The notes below the pieces were generated by a model, which saw only the letters and a program-made list of their open reading frames with translations, searched no databases and was not told the origin of the DNA. The position numbers and the translations under genes were made by a program. A stretch of DNA of 64,000 nucleotides from Duganella sp. OV510. GTDB lineage: Bacteria > Pseudomonadota > Gammaproteobacteria > Burkholderiales > Burkholderiaceae_D. The stretch is from NCBI RefSeq assembly GCF_900100205.1, contig NZ_FNEQ01000001.1:1178001-1242000 (forward strand), given 5' to 3'. Below are positions 35,160 to 45,246 of this stretch, piece after piece. Each line of letters begins with the position of its first letter. Within the stretch, counting starts at the first letter, position 1.

Positions 35160-38068
35160 GTAAATACGTCGTCAGCATCGACCTGGGCACCACCAACACG
35201 GTGATGGCCTTTGCAGAAGCCGGTAGCGCGCAGATCCAGTTGTTCGACATCGATCAGCTGACCGCGCCCGGCGAGGTTGGTGCTGCGGCGTTGCTACCGT
35301 CCTTGCGCTATCACCCTGCGGATGGCGAGCTGGCGGCGGGCGAACTGCAACTGCCATGGCCGCAGCAGGATGCGGCGCAGGTGGTGATCGGCCAGCTGGC
35401 ACGCAAGCTTGGCGCGCAGGTGCCGGGGCGGCTGGTGGCCAGCGCCAAGAGCTGGCTCTCGCATCCGCAGGTGGACCGCATGGCGCCGATCCTGCCGTGG
35501 GGTGCGGAGGCCGATGTGGCCAAGGTATCGCCGGTGGCGGCCAGCGCATCATACCTGGCGCATTTGCGCAGCGCCTGGGATGCGCGCTTTCCGGCGCATC
35601 CGCTGCATCAGCAGCAGATTGTGCTGACCATTCCCGCATCGTTTGACGAAGGCGCGCGTGCCCTGACGCTGGAAGCGGCGCGCATGGCGGGGCTGCCGTC
35701 GTTGCGCTTGCTGGAGGAGCCGCAGGCGGCGTTCTACGATTGGCTGTTCCGCCAGCGCGCCGCGCTGGCCGAGGAGTTGGCGGAAACGCGGCTGGTACTG
35801 GTGTGCGATGTCGGCGGTGGCACCACGGACTTCAGCTTGATGAAGGTGGACGCCAGCGCAGGCGGCCAGCCGGCCATCAGCCGCATCGGCGTCGGCAACC
35901 ATCTGATCCTCGGCGGCGACAATATGGACCTCGCCCTCGCCCACCTGGTCGAAGCGCGACTCACCGGTGGAGCGCCGCGCGGCGACACGCCAACGGGCAG
36001 CCATTCGGCGGCGGGCGAAGAAGCGCGGGTAGCCTCCCCGCCGCAAGCGAAGCTGTCGGCTAGCCGCCTGTCGCAACTGGCGGAGCGCTGCCGGGCGGCG
36101 AAGGAACTGCTGCTGGCGGCTGATGCGCCGCAACGCACCACCGTCACATTGCTGGGCACCGGCTCGAAACTGATCGGAGGCTCACGATCGGCCGAACTGA
36201 CACGCGATGAAGTCTCCGCGCTGGTGGTGGACGGCTTCTTCCCGCTCAACGAAACACAATCCCCGGCCAAGCGTGGACGCGGCGCCATCGTCGAATTCGG
36301 GCTGCCTTACGCCGCCGATGCCGCCATCACACGTCACCTTGCAGACTTCCTGCGCCAGCATGCCGCCGCCACGCGCGAAGCGCTGGACCTGCCGGCCGAC
36401 AGCACCACTATCCCGATTCCGGATACGCTGCTGCTCAATGGCGGCGTGTTCCGCGCCGACGCCCTGGCACGCCGCCTGGAAGCCACGCTGGCAGGGTGGC
36501 GCCAGCAACCGCTGCGCGTCCTGCACAACGATAATCCCGACGTCGCCGTCGCACGCGGTGGCGTCGCCTACGCGCTGGGCCAGTCCGGCCAGGCGCCAGT
36601 CATCGGCGGCGGTTCCGCGCGCAGCTACTTCCTGCTGCTGGACGACGCCGGCCCAAGCGACAAGCCGCGCCGGGCCATCTGCATCCTGCCGCGCGGCGCC
36701 GCCGAAAACCGCGAACTCCTGCTGGCCGACCGCACCTTCGCGCTGCGCCTCGGCCGACCGGTGCGCTTCCACCTCGCCTCCTCGACGTCGGACGCGCCAC
36801 GAGCCGGCCACGTGATCGAGTTGCAGCCGGACGAATACATCCAGCTGCCGCCGATCGCCACCGTCCTGCGCGACAGCAGCGCCGCCGACGCCCGCAAGGA
36901 AATCCCGGTGCAACTGGCCGCGATGCTCAGCGAAGTCGGCACGCTGGAAGTGCATTGCGTGGCCAAGGAAGACAAGCAACGCTGGCTGCTCGAATTCCAG
37001 CTGCGCGGCGAAACAACGCCGGAAGCCAGCGTACCTGACGAAGCGCCAATGCCGGCCGGCCTCGCCGCCGCCATCGAAAAGATCGACCGCATCTTCGGCA
37101 GCCGCGCGCAGCAGGTCGACCTCAAGGAAGTCAAGCAACTGCGCGTCCAGCTCGAACACCTGCTGGGCAGCCGCGAAAGCTGGATCACACCGCTGCTGCG
37201 CCACCTGTTCGACGCGCTGATGCAGCGCGCCAAAGGCCGTCGCCGCTCGTCCGAGCACGAACGCGCGTGGCTCAACCTCAGCGGCTATTGCCTGCGTCCA
37301 GGCTTCGGTCACACGCTGGACGAGTGGCGCATCGAACAACTGTGGGCGCTGTTCGACAGCGGCGTGCAAAACCACAAGGACAGCCAGACCTGCGCCGAAT
37401 GGTGGACGCTGTGGCGCCGTGTCTCCGGCGGCTTGAGCGTGGACGCGCAATTGCGTGTGCTGGATGATTTTGCCTTCAACGTGCAGGCCGATGCAGCGGA
37501 GCGAGGCCGCCGTCCGGTCACGCTGGTGAACGGCAGCGAGGAAGACATGCTGCGCCTGGGCGCATCGCTGGAACGCATTCCCGGCAACTACAAGGCAGAA
37601 ATCGGCGCGTGGATGCTGGACCAGCTGCAGAAGGCCGGCAAGGCTGCAGCCAAAGCCACCGCCAACAAAACCCGCAGCGGTGCGGGCGACCTGGCCAAAG
37701 CGGAAGCAACGCAAGGCCGCTTCCTGTGGGGCTTGAGCCGTGTCGGCGCGCGCCAGCCTTTCCACGGCAGCGCGCATGACGTGGTGGACACCGCCATCGT
37801 CGAACAATGGCTGGACCAAGTGCTGAAACTGGACTGGAAAAAAACCGAACCGGCTGGCTTCGCCGCCGCCCACCTGGCGCGCATGACCGGTGATCGCTCA
37901 CGCGACATCAACGACACCTTGCGCGCCGAAGTGCTGCGCCGCCTACATGGCGTCGGCGCTCCCGCCAACTGGAGCGCCATGGTGCGGGAAGTGGTACAGC
38001 TCGACCAAGCCGATGAAAAACGCATGCTGGGCGACGCGCTGCCGCCCGGCCTCAAACTATTGAGCTGA
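35156..38068 (+). CDS. Large Hsp70-family protein with C-terminal DUF3731
   Basis: A 970-residue protein. The first ~600 residues mirror the preceding Hsp70: SIDLGTTNTVMAFAEAG, LVLVCDVGGGTTDFSLMKV, GGDNMDLALAHLVEARL, DTLLLNGGVFRADALARR. The last ~330 residues form DUF3731, all helical (LRVQLEHLLGSRESWITPLLRHLFDALMQRAKGRRRSSEHERAWLNLSGYCLRPGFG). An extra segment of about 25 residues (GGAPRGDTPTGSHSAAGEEA...) interrupts the ATPase domain and is absent from the sister protein. It is coupled to the first Hsp70 gene by a four-base overlap. A stress or assembly chaperone role is likely by family. Confidence 0.85.
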   Translation: MSKYVVSIDLGTTNTVMAFAEAGSAQIQLFDIDQLTAPGEVGAAALLPSLRYHPADGELAAGELQLPWPQQDAAQVVIGQLARKLGAQVPGRLVASAKSWLSHPQVDRMAPILPWGAEADVAKVSPVAASASYLAHLRSAWDARFPAHPLHQQQIVLTIPASFDEGARALTLEAARMAGLPSLRLLEEPQAAFYDWLFRQRAALAEELAETRLVLVCDVGGGTTDFSLMKVDASAGGQPAISRIGVGNHLILGGDNMDLALAHLVEARLTGGAPRGDTPTGSHSAAGEEARVASPPQAKLSASRLSQLAERCRAAKELLLAADAPQRTTVTLLGTGSKLIGGSRSAELTRDEVSALVVDGFFPLNETQSPAKRGRGAIVEFGLPYAADAAITRHLADFLRQHAAATREALDLPADSTTIPIPDTLLLNGGVFRADALARRLEATLAGWRQQPLRVLHNDNPDVAVARGGVAYALGQSGQAPVIGGGSARSYFLLLDDAGPSDKPRRAICILPRGAAENRELLLADRTFALRLGRPVRFHLASSTSDAPRAGHVIELQPDEYIQLPPIATVLRDSSAADARKEIPVQLAAMLSEVGTLEVHCVAKEDKQRWLLEFQLRGETTPEASVPDEAPMPAGLAAAIEKIDRIFGSRAQQVDLKEVKQLRVQLEHLLGSRESWITPLLRHLFDALMQRAKGRRRSSEHERAWLNLSGYCLRPGFGHTLDEWRIEQLWALFDSGVQNHKDSQTCAEWWTLWRRVSGGLSVDAQLRVLDDFAFNVQADAAERGRRPVTLVNGSEEDMLRLGASLERIPGNYKAEIGAWMLDQLQKAGKAAAKATANKTRSGAGDLAKAEATQGRFLWGLSRVGARQPFHGSAHDVVDTAIVEQWLDQVLKLDWKKTEPAGFAAAHLARMTGDRSRDINDTLRAEVLRRLHGVGAPANWSAMVREVVQLDQADEKRMLGDALPPGLKLLS

Positions 38069-38773
38069 TGGTTTGAACAGCGGTGACAAAGACAGCGCCA
38101 CGCCTTGGGCCAGCTCCTTGTCATTCGCAAAAATATCGGAGCGCACTTCGTGCTTGGCCGCCTGGATGTTCACTGAATACACCAGCGAAGCGCCGCCATA
38201 GGTCATTGCCACCGGCTCGCCGCTGGCGGCAAACACATTCAGATTAACCGACATCGCCACGGTCGTGCCATCGCTGCGATACTCGCGACCCGCACTATTC
38301 GACATCAGTACGCGGCGCTGCTGGCCATCCCACTGTACGGTGGCGCCGGACAGCGTGGCTTTGCGCAGCAGCAGGCGAGGCTCGATCACGAGCGCTGCCT
38401 GCGTGTCGTCTCCCACCCGCTGCACCAGATGTGCACGCGCCTGGAAATAAGCGTCGTGCCGGCGCTTGCCGGTCACCGTATCGTAGACACCACCCACCGC
38501 GTCCACTTCCTGCGCCCAAATGGTTTCGTAGTTGGACCGTGCAATCCCGGCCACCTTGTAACCAGCTGCCTTCAATTGACGATGCAGCTGGACCAGCAAG
38601 GAATCAACGCCTTCCTTCAACTCCGCGCCTTCGGCTTGCGGCGGCAACAGTACGATCAGCGCACCCGGCGCAGGCGCCTTGAATTCCGGCGAAATCAGGT
38701 TATCAGACGATTGCTGCGGCGCAGACGCGCACGCAGCGAGGAAGAAGGGAAGGAAGCACAGCAGTTTTTTCAC
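38057..38773 (-). CDS. Lipoprotein of unknown function
   Basis: A 238-residue lipoprotein. A GTG at 38773 begins a lipid-signal peptide VKKLLCFLPFFLAAC with lipobox LAAC. The mature part has LIVLLPPQAEGAELKEGVDSLLVQLHRQLKAAGYKVAGI, then beta-rich segments (AALVIEPRLLLRKATLSGATVQWDG). It may sit in the outer or inner membrane; I do not recognise the family. The end overlaps the second Hsp70 gene by twelve bases, convergent. Confidence 0.65.
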   Translation of the reverse strand: MKKLLCFLPFFLAACASAPQQSSDNLISPEFKAPAPGALIVLLPPQAEGAELKEGVDSLLVQLHRQLKAAGYKVAGIARSNYETIWAQEVDAVGGVYDTVTGKRRHDAYFQARAHLVQRVGDDTQAALVIEPRLLLRKATLSGATVQWDGQQRRVLMSNSAGREYRSDGTTVAMSVNLNVFAASGEPVAMTYGGASLVYSVNIQAAKHEVRSDIFANDKELAQGVALSLSPLFKPSAQ

Positions 38774-38825
38774 GTCACATATTCTTAAAATATTGCCAAA
38801 CAGCATTTTAAACGATGACGTCCTG

Positions 38826-39458
38826 TCAATTCTCGCGAATAGTCACATAGCTGGCCTGCTGCGCAACGAAACCATCGAAGGCGTCGATCAGCGGATCGTA
38901 TTTGTTCTCAGCGTTTTCAACTTGTGCCAGCGCGTAGGCGGTGGCCTCCAGCGTCGACAGCTGATCCGGCAGGTGCGCCTTGCGGATCAGGTAGTGCGAT
39001 GGTGGCGTGTCACGCAAGGGCATGCGCGGCAAGGCTTGCAGCAGCGGATTCAGATACAGCATCTTGCGGCTCTTGCGCCAGGTGCCGTCCAACACTACCA
39101 GGCGCAATGGTTCCCGCAGCCACGCAGGATCGAACGGCTGCGGCCTGGCCAGGCTTAGCGACGCATCTTCGGTATCCGGATAGAGCAGCAGGTTGCGCCG
39201 AGCGGGAGACAGCATGGCCTGCAGTTGTAGCGGATCGAACGTTTCGCCGACTTCCAGCCGGCTGTTGGCCAGGCTTAGATGCAGCAAACGCGCACTGCCC
39301 TTGGCATTGCTGACTTCCATTGGATGTTGAAGAATCAGGACTTCAACCTGATTCGGCAGCGCTGTCACCCAACGGCAGATGCAGGTCTGCTGCGGGCGCA
39401 GGCACGCGGCGCATAGGGCGCGCCGCGCTTTCGGCTCGGTGGTGCTGGCGGTATTCAT
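38826..39458 (-). CDS. DTW-domain tRNA-uridine aminocarboxypropyltransferase
   Basis: A 210-residue protein of the TapT/YfiP type that makes acp3U in tRNA. A zinc-like cysteine set opens it (LCAACLRPQQTCICRW), then VEVLILQHPMEVSNAKGSARLLHL, and the DTW-family motif LVVLDGTWRKSRKMLYLNP. STLEATAYAL near the end is also typical. Length fits. It is a single gene between the lipoprotein and the chemoreceptor, same strand. Confidence 0.85.
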   Translation of the reverse strand: MNTASTTEPKARRALCAACLRPQQTCICRWVTALPNQVEVLILQHPMEVSNAKGSARLLHLSLANSRLEVGETFDPLQLQAMLSPARRNLLLYPDTEDASLSLARPQPFDPAWLREPLRLVVLDGTWRKSRKMLYLNPLLQALPRMPLRDTPPSHYLIRKAHLPDQLSTLEATAYALAQVENAENKYDPLIDAFDGFVAQQASYVTIREN

Positions 39459-39479
39459 AGACCGCCATTTTACAGCGGC

Positions 39480-41183
39480 TTAGAATTCTTCCCAGTCGCC
39501 TTCATTCGTGGTGACTGGCTTGCGCTTCTCTTGAGCCGCCGGCGCGGGAGCCGATGCGGGCTTGGGCGCCGCCACTGCGGCGGTACGGCGCGGCAGGGCC
39601 GCAGCCTTGGCCGGTGCGCGCGGAAGGGCTGGCGTCGAGTACGCGGCATCCAGCTTGAACACGCTGACCACGTCCGCCAGCTTGGCCGACTGCTCTTGCA
39701 TCGATTCCGCAGCAGCAGCCGCCTCTTCAACCAGCGCCGCATTCTGCTGCGTTACCTGGTCCATCTGCGTGATCGCATCATTGACCTGGGCGATGCCCTG
39801 GCTTTGCTCTTCGCTGGCATTGCTGATCTGCGTCATGATCTGCGTGACGCGGCTGATGCTCTGGACGATTTCTTCCATCGTCTGACCTGCCTTGTCCACC
39901 AGCTCGGAGCCGATCTGCACTTTCTGCACCGAGTCGTCGATCAGGCCCTTGATGTCCTTGGCGGCCGAGGCGGAACGCTGCGCCAGATTGCGCACCTCCG
40001 ACGCCACCACGGCAAAGCCACGCCCCTGTTCACCGGCACGCGCCGCCTCCACCGCCGCATTCAGCGCCAGGATATTGGTCTGGAAGGCGATGCCGTCGAT
40101 GACCGAAATGATGTCGACGATCTTGCGCGACGAATCGTTGATCGAACCCATGGTGTTGACCACCTCGCCCACCACCGAGCCGCCACGGCTGGCGATCTCC
40201 GACGCGCTGATCGCCAGTTCGTTGGCCTGGCGGGCGTTCTCCGCATTGAAGCGCACGGTGGACGTCAATTCCTCCATCGACGATGCGGTTTCTTCCAGCG
40301 AGCTGGCTTGTTCCTCGGTACGCGACGACAGGTCCTGGTTGCCGGCAGCGATCTCGGTGGACGCCGTGGCGATCAGTTCCGTGCCATTGCGCACCTGGCC
40401 GACGATGCTCACCAGATTGCTGTTCATGGTCTTCAGCGCGTTCATCAGCTGCCCGGTTTCATCGTTGCTGTTGACCTGGATGTCGCTGGTCAGGTCACCC
40501 GACGATACTGTCTCCGCCACCTTCACCGCTTCGTTGATCGGCTGCGTGATGGTGCGGGTGATCCACCAGGCGGCGATCACGCCAAACGCAATCGCGGCCA
40601 GTCCGAGCATGACCAGCAGCGTGCGGCCGCTCTGATATTGCTGGTGAATGTCGACGGCGGCCGCGTCCAGCAAAGATGCCTGACGATCGGCGAAGCTCTT
40701 GAGCGCACCAAGGTAGGCGATGCGGCTCTGGGTCATTTCGCCTTCGTAGATTTTGGTGGCGGTGTCCAGGTCACCGGCATTCTTGGCGGTGAAAACGGAC
40801 TTGCGGAAGTCAGTGTAGGCTTTGCGTGTGTCCAGCACTTTCTTGAACAGCGGCTTGAGTTCTTCGTTGTCCAGATTGGCGCCGATCTGGTCCTGAATCT
40901 GGGTGGCGCGGCCGGAGGATCCGGCCATCAAAGCTTCGAGCTTTTTCTGATCGGCGGCTTCGCGCACCATGAATGCGCCGGTGGTGCGCGCGGCGTTGAC
41001 CTCAATGATTTTTCCCCACTCTGCAGTCAGGCGCTCGTCGCGTACCTTCACATTAATCATTTCGTCCGTCTTGGCACTGGCGCTGCTCAAGCGCAGGATG
41101 CCAATCGCAGTCATCGCCACCAACAGTAACAAAATAAGCGAGAAACCGAAGCCGAGGCGGGTACCGATCTTGAGATTATTCAT
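39480..41183 (-). CDS. Methyl-accepting chemotaxis protein
   Basis: A 567-residue chemoreceptor. TM1 ([21 protein letters not shown]), a four-helix-bundle-like ligand region of ~160 residues, TM2 ([20 protein letters not shown]), HAMP ([23 protein letters not shown]), and the signalling hairpin with the highly conserved [20 protein letters not shown] and [18 protein letters not shown]. It ends DWEEF, a CheR-docking pentapeptide of the xWxxF type, so it can recruit adaptation enzymes. The ligand is unknown. It stands next to the T6SS locus but is not part of it as far as sequence shows. Confidence 0.93.
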   Translation of the reverse strand: MNNLKIGTRLGFGFSLILLLLVAMTAIGILRLSSASAKTDEMINVKVRDERLTAEWGKIIEVNAARTTGAFMVREAADQKKLEALMAGSSGRATQIQDQIGANLDNEELKPLFKKVLDTRKAYTDFRKSVFTAKNAGDLDTATKIYEGEMTQSRIAYLGALKSFADRQASLLDAAAVDIHQQYQSGRTLLVMLGLAAIAFGVIAAWWITRTITQPINEAVKVAETVSSGDLTSDIQVNSNDETGQLMNALKTMNSNLVSIVGQVRNGTELIATASTEIAAGNQDLSSRTEEQASSLEETASSMEELTSTVRFNAENARQANELAISASEIASRGGSVVGEVVNTMGSINDSSRKIVDIISVIDGIAFQTNILALNAAVEAARAGEQGRGFAVVASEVRNLAQRSASAAKDIKGLIDDSVQKVQIGSELVDKAGQTMEEIVQSISRVTQIMTQISNASEEQSQGIAQVNDAITQMDQVTQQNAALVEEAAAAAESMQEQSAKLADVVSVFKLDAAYSTPALPRAPAKAAALPRRTAAVAAPKPASAPAPAAQEKRKPVTTNEGDWEEF

Positions 41184-41284
41184 AGCTAACTCCCTAGCTA
41201 AAAGTCTGGATTGTCCAGTTCATCCTAGCACTAATCCCTTTCAATATGTAGCATAAAAGAAACTTTCAGCATTGCGGCGCAGCA

Positions 41285-42145
41285 TTAATCCCCTGTTGGC
41301 GAGGCCCCCAGCAACTCCTCCACGCCGGCGATGGCAGCAGGGTCCTTGATGACGGCGCGCAGCCAGACATGCAGCGGCATCTCGCCCCAGCTGGCCGCGC
41401 GCTCGGCCAGGTAGGCGACCGGGCTGTGGGGCTCTGTACGTCGGAAAAAGTCCGCCACCAGTCGCAGCTGTTGCAGCGCCTGGATGCGGTTTTGCAAGGG
41501 ACCTGGGGACACGATGGCAACGTTACCAACAGTGCTTTCAGCGTGTTCAGCAAGATTAATGGAAGCACCATACGGCGCCAGTTCACGCACCAACGACTGT
41601 ACCGCTTCACGCGCGGCATTGAAGCCCGGACCATCGGCGCCCAGTTGCGTATCTGCCACGCGTTCCAGCGTAATTAAAGCGGTCAGGCAGTATTCGGCAT
41701 CGTCCAATGAGGGCTTTTGCACTACGCATTCCTGCACCAGCAGCGGCGTCCGCGCCAGTATCCAGAACAGGTTGCCGATGCGCTGATCGTAGTCGTCCCC
41801 ATCGACCAATGGATACAAATCTGCCCAGTATTGTTCGCACAATCCGGCCAGCACAGCGTAGCCGTCGCCGAGGCCACGCACGCCCTGCGTCCGGGCCAAA
41901 GCTTCGGCCAGCCATGCGGCCAGACGCAGGTCCTTGCTGCGGGTGGCGATCATGTCGGCGCAGCGGCTGGCGACGAAGGGCCAGTCGGCTTCTTTCAGCG
42001 CCGTGGTCCACTCACCCTGCGCCAGCGTTGGATCATCATGCTGACGCGCCTGTGCGATGGCGTCCACCTCGCTGCTGAACGACAGGTCCTGGCCACAGGG
42101 CCGATCCGCACTGACCGGTTGCAGCAACTGCGCAACGTTGAACAT
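41285..42145 (-). CDS. tssA: Type VI secretion protein TssA (ImpA-type)
   Basis: A 286-residue protein with the ImpA_N domain: LLQPVSADRPCGQDLSFSSEVDAI, then WPFVASRCADMIATRSKDLRLAAWLAEAL and LYPLVDGDDYDQRIGNLFWI. The C-terminal part (DFFRRTEPHSPVAYLAERAASWGEMPLHVWLRAVI) is the short kind. TssA caps or organises the sheath and baseplate. It is the last gene of the tssBC-hcp-tssE-tssH operon, eight bases after tssH. Confidence 0.88.
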   Translation of the reverse strand: MFNVAQLLQPVSADRPCGQDLSFSSEVDAIAQARQHDDPTLAQGEWTTALKEADWPFVASRCADMIATRSKDLRLAAWLAEALARTQGVRGLGDGYAVLAGLCEQYWADLYPLVDGDDYDQRIGNLFWILARTPLLVQECVVQKPSLDDAEYCLTALITLERVADTQLGADGPGFNAAREAVQSLVRELAPYGASINLAEHAESTVGNVAIVSPGPLQNRIQALQQLRLVADFFRRTEPHSPVAYLAERAASWGEMPLHVWLRAVIKDPAAIAGVEELLGASPTGD

Positions 42146-42153
42146 GACGCCTC

Positions 42154-44715
42154 CTATTCGATGGTGTAGGTGAATTGCCCTTCGCCGGTCACGCCGGCCT
42201 TGATGTACGCGATGCCCTCTTCCAGCGCCATCCGCTCCAGCACCGCCTGCGCGATTTCCGGCAGCAGCGTGCCATTGAGGATATGGTCGACATTGCGCGC
42301 GCCTGAATCGACTTCTGTGCAACGCGCCAGCACGGCCTCCAGCAACGCGGCGTCGTAGCTGAATTCCGCATGATGCTGCGCGCGGATGCGCTGGCCGATG
42401 CGCGCCAGCTTGAGTGCAATGATCTCCTTCAGTACGTCATCTGGAATTGGATAGTAAGGCACCACTTTCATCCGGCCGAGGAAGGCAGGCTTGAAATGCC
42501 TGGTCAACTGGGGACGCAACAGCGTTTCCAGTTCTTCCGGCAGCGGCGGCGTGTCGTTGTTCAGGCATGCCTGCATGATGATCGCCGAGCCAGCGTTGGC
42601 AGTGGCGATGATGATGGTGCTGCGGAAGTCGATCTCGCGGCCTTCGGCATCGTCGAGCTTTCCCTTGTCGAGCACTTGATAGAAAATTTCCAGCACGTCG
42701 GGGTGGGCTTTCTCGATTTCGTCCAGCAGCACCACGCTGTAGGGCTGGCGACGAACAGCTTCAGTCAACACGCCACCCTGGCCGTAGCCGACATAACCGG
42801 GAGGCGATCCTTTGAGGCCGGAGACGCTGTGCGCCTCCTGATACTCGCTCATGTTGATGGTGATGATTTTTCGCTCGCCACCGTACAGCAAGTCCGCCAA
42901 CGCCCGCGCGGTTTCCGTCTTGCCGACGCCCGATGGGCCGACAAACAGGAACGCGCCTTGGGGCTTGTCCGGATCGTCGAGATTGGCGCGCGCAGTGCGG
43001 ACCCGCTGCACGATAGCGGCAATCGCGTGTGGCTGGCCAAGGATGCGGGACCGCAGCGCATCCTGTAAGGTCAGCACGGTACGGATCTCGTCCTTGACCA
43101 TTTTCCCCAGCGGTATGCCAGTCCAGCCGGAGACGATGGCAGCGACGATGGCGCCATCGACTTCCAGCGGCACCATCGGCGTTTCATCCTGCAGTGTGGC
43201 CAGTTCGTCCTTCAGCGCACGGCTGGCGGCCGTGTCACTGCCCTGTGCTCGCTGACGGATGATGGTCGCAACGATGGATTGTTCCCGCTGCCAGCGTGCG
43301 GTGTGCAGCACATGCTCTTCCTCCAGTGCGGCGTGGGTGGCTTGCAGATGCTGAAGACGTTGATGCTGATGGACCTGATCAGTCTCGCGCTGCACGGCGG
43401 CGATTTCGGCGGCGATACGGTCCATCTGCCTTGCCGCATCCTCCAGCAATGCCGGTGTGCCGCTTTGTGCCAGCGCCACCCGGGCACAAGCTGTATCCAG
43501 CACACTGACCGCTTTATCCGGCAAGTTCCGTCCAGTGATGTAGCGCTGCGACAGGCGCACTGCTTCGATCACCGCCTCGTCACGAATACGCACGCCGAAG
43601 TGCTGTTCCATCAGCGGCACCATCGCACGCAGCATGGCGCAGGCGATGTCCTCGCTGGGCTCTTCCACTTTCACCACCTGGAAGCGCCGGGCCAGCGCGG
43701 CATCCTTTTCGAAGTATTTTTTGTACTCGCTCCAGGTGGTCGCAGCGATAGTGCGTAGTTCGCCACGCGCCAACGCAGGCTTCAGAAGATTGGCGGCATC
43801 GTTCTGGCCTGCAGCACCACCGGCGCCAATGATGGTGTGTGCTTCGTCGATGAACAGGATAATCGGCTGAGGGCTTTGCTTCACTTCCTCAATGACGTTC
43901 TTCAGTCGTTGTTCGAACTCGCCTTTGACGCTGGCACCGGCTTGCAACAGGCCCATGTCCAGCGTGTGAATCGCGATGTCTTTCAGCACCGCAGGTACGT
44001 CGCCTGTTACGACGCGCAGCGCCAGGCCCTCCACCACCGCCGTCTTGCCGACGCCGGCCTCGCCGGTGAGGATGGGATTATTCTGGCGGCGACGCAGCAG
44101 GATATCGATCAACTGGCGGATTTCAACTTCGCGGCCAATTACCGGATCCAGCCGGCCTTCACGCGCTTGCTGCGTCAGGCTCGTGGTGTACTGGTCCAGC
44201 GCGGGCGAGCGCGTGATAGCGACTGGCGCCTCCGGCGCAACGATCTCTTCCTGCGATTCTCGCGTGTACTTCTCCAACTGGTGCTTGACCTCGTCGATGG
44301 GAATACGCGCAAACTGCGGTGACGCGCGCAACGCCAGTTGTTCCAGTTCGGGCTCGGTGAGCAGGGCCACCAGCAGATGCGCACTACGGATCTGGCCTGG
44401 CCATGTCGCCAGCGATGCGATCAGCCATGCATGTTCCAGCAGCAGCGGCAAATGACGCGAGAACACCGGCGTCCGCGTACTGCCAGTCTTGAACTGGCTG
44501 ATTTCCCGATGCAGATCCGCCTCCAGCGCAGCGATCTCCACACCGCAAGCGCGGGCGATCAGCACGACGTCGCAGCGTTCCTGCTCCAGCAAAGCCAGGA
44601 ACAGGTGTTCGACCTCCACCTCATGCTGCCCCAGTCCCACGCAGATATTGGCAGCGCGCGTGGCCGCCAGCCGGGTGGTGTCATTCAGCTTGCCGATCAG
44701 CGATTTCAGATTCAT
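42154..44715 (-). CDS. tssH: Type VI secretion ATPase TssH (ClpV)
   Basis: An 853-residue AAA+ unfoldase that recycles the contracted sheath. The N-terminal Clp repeats start [33 protein letters not shown]; Walker A motifs are [10 protein letters not shown] and [11 protein letters not shown], with Walker [16 protein letters not shown] and [15 protein letters not shown]. No ClpB-type long middle domain is seen. Its start overlaps tssE by four bases; in most loci tssF and tssG lie between those two genes. Confidence 0.95.
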   Translation of the reverse strand: MNLKSLIGKLNDTTRLAATRAANICVGLGQHEVEVEHLFLALLEQERCDVVLIARACGVEIAALEADLHREISQFKTGSTRTPVFSRHLPLLLEHAWLIASLATWPGQIRSAHLLVALLTEPELEQLALRASPQFARIPIDEVKHQLEKYTRESQEEIVAPEAPVAITRSPALDQYTTSLTQQAREGRLDPVIGREVEIRQLIDILLRRRQNNPILTGEAGVGKTAVVEGLALRVVTGDVPAVLKDIAIHTLDMGLLQAGASVKGEFEQRLKNVIEEVKQSPQPIILFIDEAHTIIGAGGAAGQNDAANLLKPALARGELRTIAATTWSEYKKYFEKDAALARRFQVVKVEEPSEDIACAMLRAMVPLMEQHFGVRIRDEAVIEAVRLSQRYITGRNLPDKAVSVLDTACARVALAQSGTPALLEDAARQMDRIAAEIAAVQRETDQVHQHQRLQHLQATHAALEEEHVLHTARWQREQSIVATIIRQRAQGSDTAASRALKDELATLQDETPMVPLEVDGAIVAAIVSGWTGIPLGKMVKDEIRTVLTLQDALRSRILGQPHAIAAIVQRVRTARANLDDPDKPQGAFLFVGPSGVGKTETARALADLLYGGERKIITINMSEYQEAHSVSGLKGSPPGYVGYGQGGVLTEAVRRQPYSVVLLDEIEKAHPDVLEIFYQVLDKGKLDDAEGREIDFRSTIIIATANAGSAIIMQACLNNDTPPLPEELETLLRPQLTRHFKPAFLGRMKVVPYYPIPDDVLKEIIALKLARIGQRIRAQHHAEFSYDAALLEAVLARCTEVDSGARNVDHILNGTLLPEIAQAVLERMALEEGIAYIKAGVTGEGQFTYTIE

Positions 44716-45173
44716 TTTCTGGCTCCGCGCGTGCTGCGGTTGATGGAGTAATGCAGCGATGACGGTTGCAGCACCGCGTCAAAGCTCACAGCTTCGGTGT
44801 ATGACAATCCGGCCAACGTGCCGTAGATGGCAAAGCTGACGCGGTTGATGTCGCCCGCCTCACGTTCCAGGCGGGCCTGCACGTTGCGCAAGCGCGGCTC
44901 GTGGCGCTCGATAGCCGTCTTCAGCGCGGCGCAGATACGTGCGCGGTCATCGGCGCTGCTCAGGCACATGCCGGCAAAATCCACCAGCCCATAATTGGCG
45001 ATGGAACGCGTGCATTCGGGATAGGCGCGCATCCACTCTTCCGGCACGGCGCAGCGGGTGTTCAACAAGTCTTCCAGGTCGCGCGCCACGCTGTCCTTGT
45101 ATTGTTCGAGTGAGACAGGGCGATCATGGTCGCCGAGCAGCCGGTCCATCAGGCCGGGAGCAAAGCCATTCAT
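44712..45173 (-). CDS. tssE: Type VI baseplate protein TssE (gp25-like)
   Basis: A 153-residue homologue of phage T4 gp25. The core is VARDLEDLLNTRCAVPEEWMRAYPECTRSIANYGLVDFAGM, with the family EPRL-type motif in IERHEPRLRNVQARLE. It joins sheath to baseplate and normally binds TssF and TssG. A terminator separates it from hcp upstream, so it may be expressed at a lower level. Confidence 0.92.
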   Translation of the reverse strand: MNGFAPGLMDRLLGDHDRPVSLEQYKDSVARDLEDLLNTRCAVPEEWMRAYPECTRSIANYGLVDFAGMCLSSADDRARICAALKTAIERHEPRLRNVQARLEREAGDINRVSFAIYGTLAGLSYTEAVSFDAVLQPSSLHYSINRSTRGARK

Positions 45174-45182
45174 CAGGTGCTT

Positions 45183-45212
45183 TCAAAAAGAAGCCAGGCC
45201 GGGCGGCCTGGC
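45183..45212 (-). terminator. Rho-independent terminator after hcp
   Basis: GCCAGGCC, loop GCCC, GGCCTGGC is an eight-base stem, followed on the minus strand by TTCTTTTTG. It lies 35 bases after the hcp stop and ten bases before the tssE start. It would let hcp be made in excess over tssE-tssH-tssA, as needed for tube protein. A run of eight G lies at 45233-45240, between the hcp stop and this stem. Confidence 0.75.
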
Positions 45213-45246
45213 CATAAAGCGCTGCGGGCGCCGGGGGGGGAAATAG

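Noticed and set aside
36182..37873. 563-codon open frame on the minus strand under the second Hsp70 gene
   Set aside because: It is a shadow of the high-GC Hsp70/DUF3731 gene; its translation has no recognisable motif and the plus-strand gene has clear ATPase motifs.
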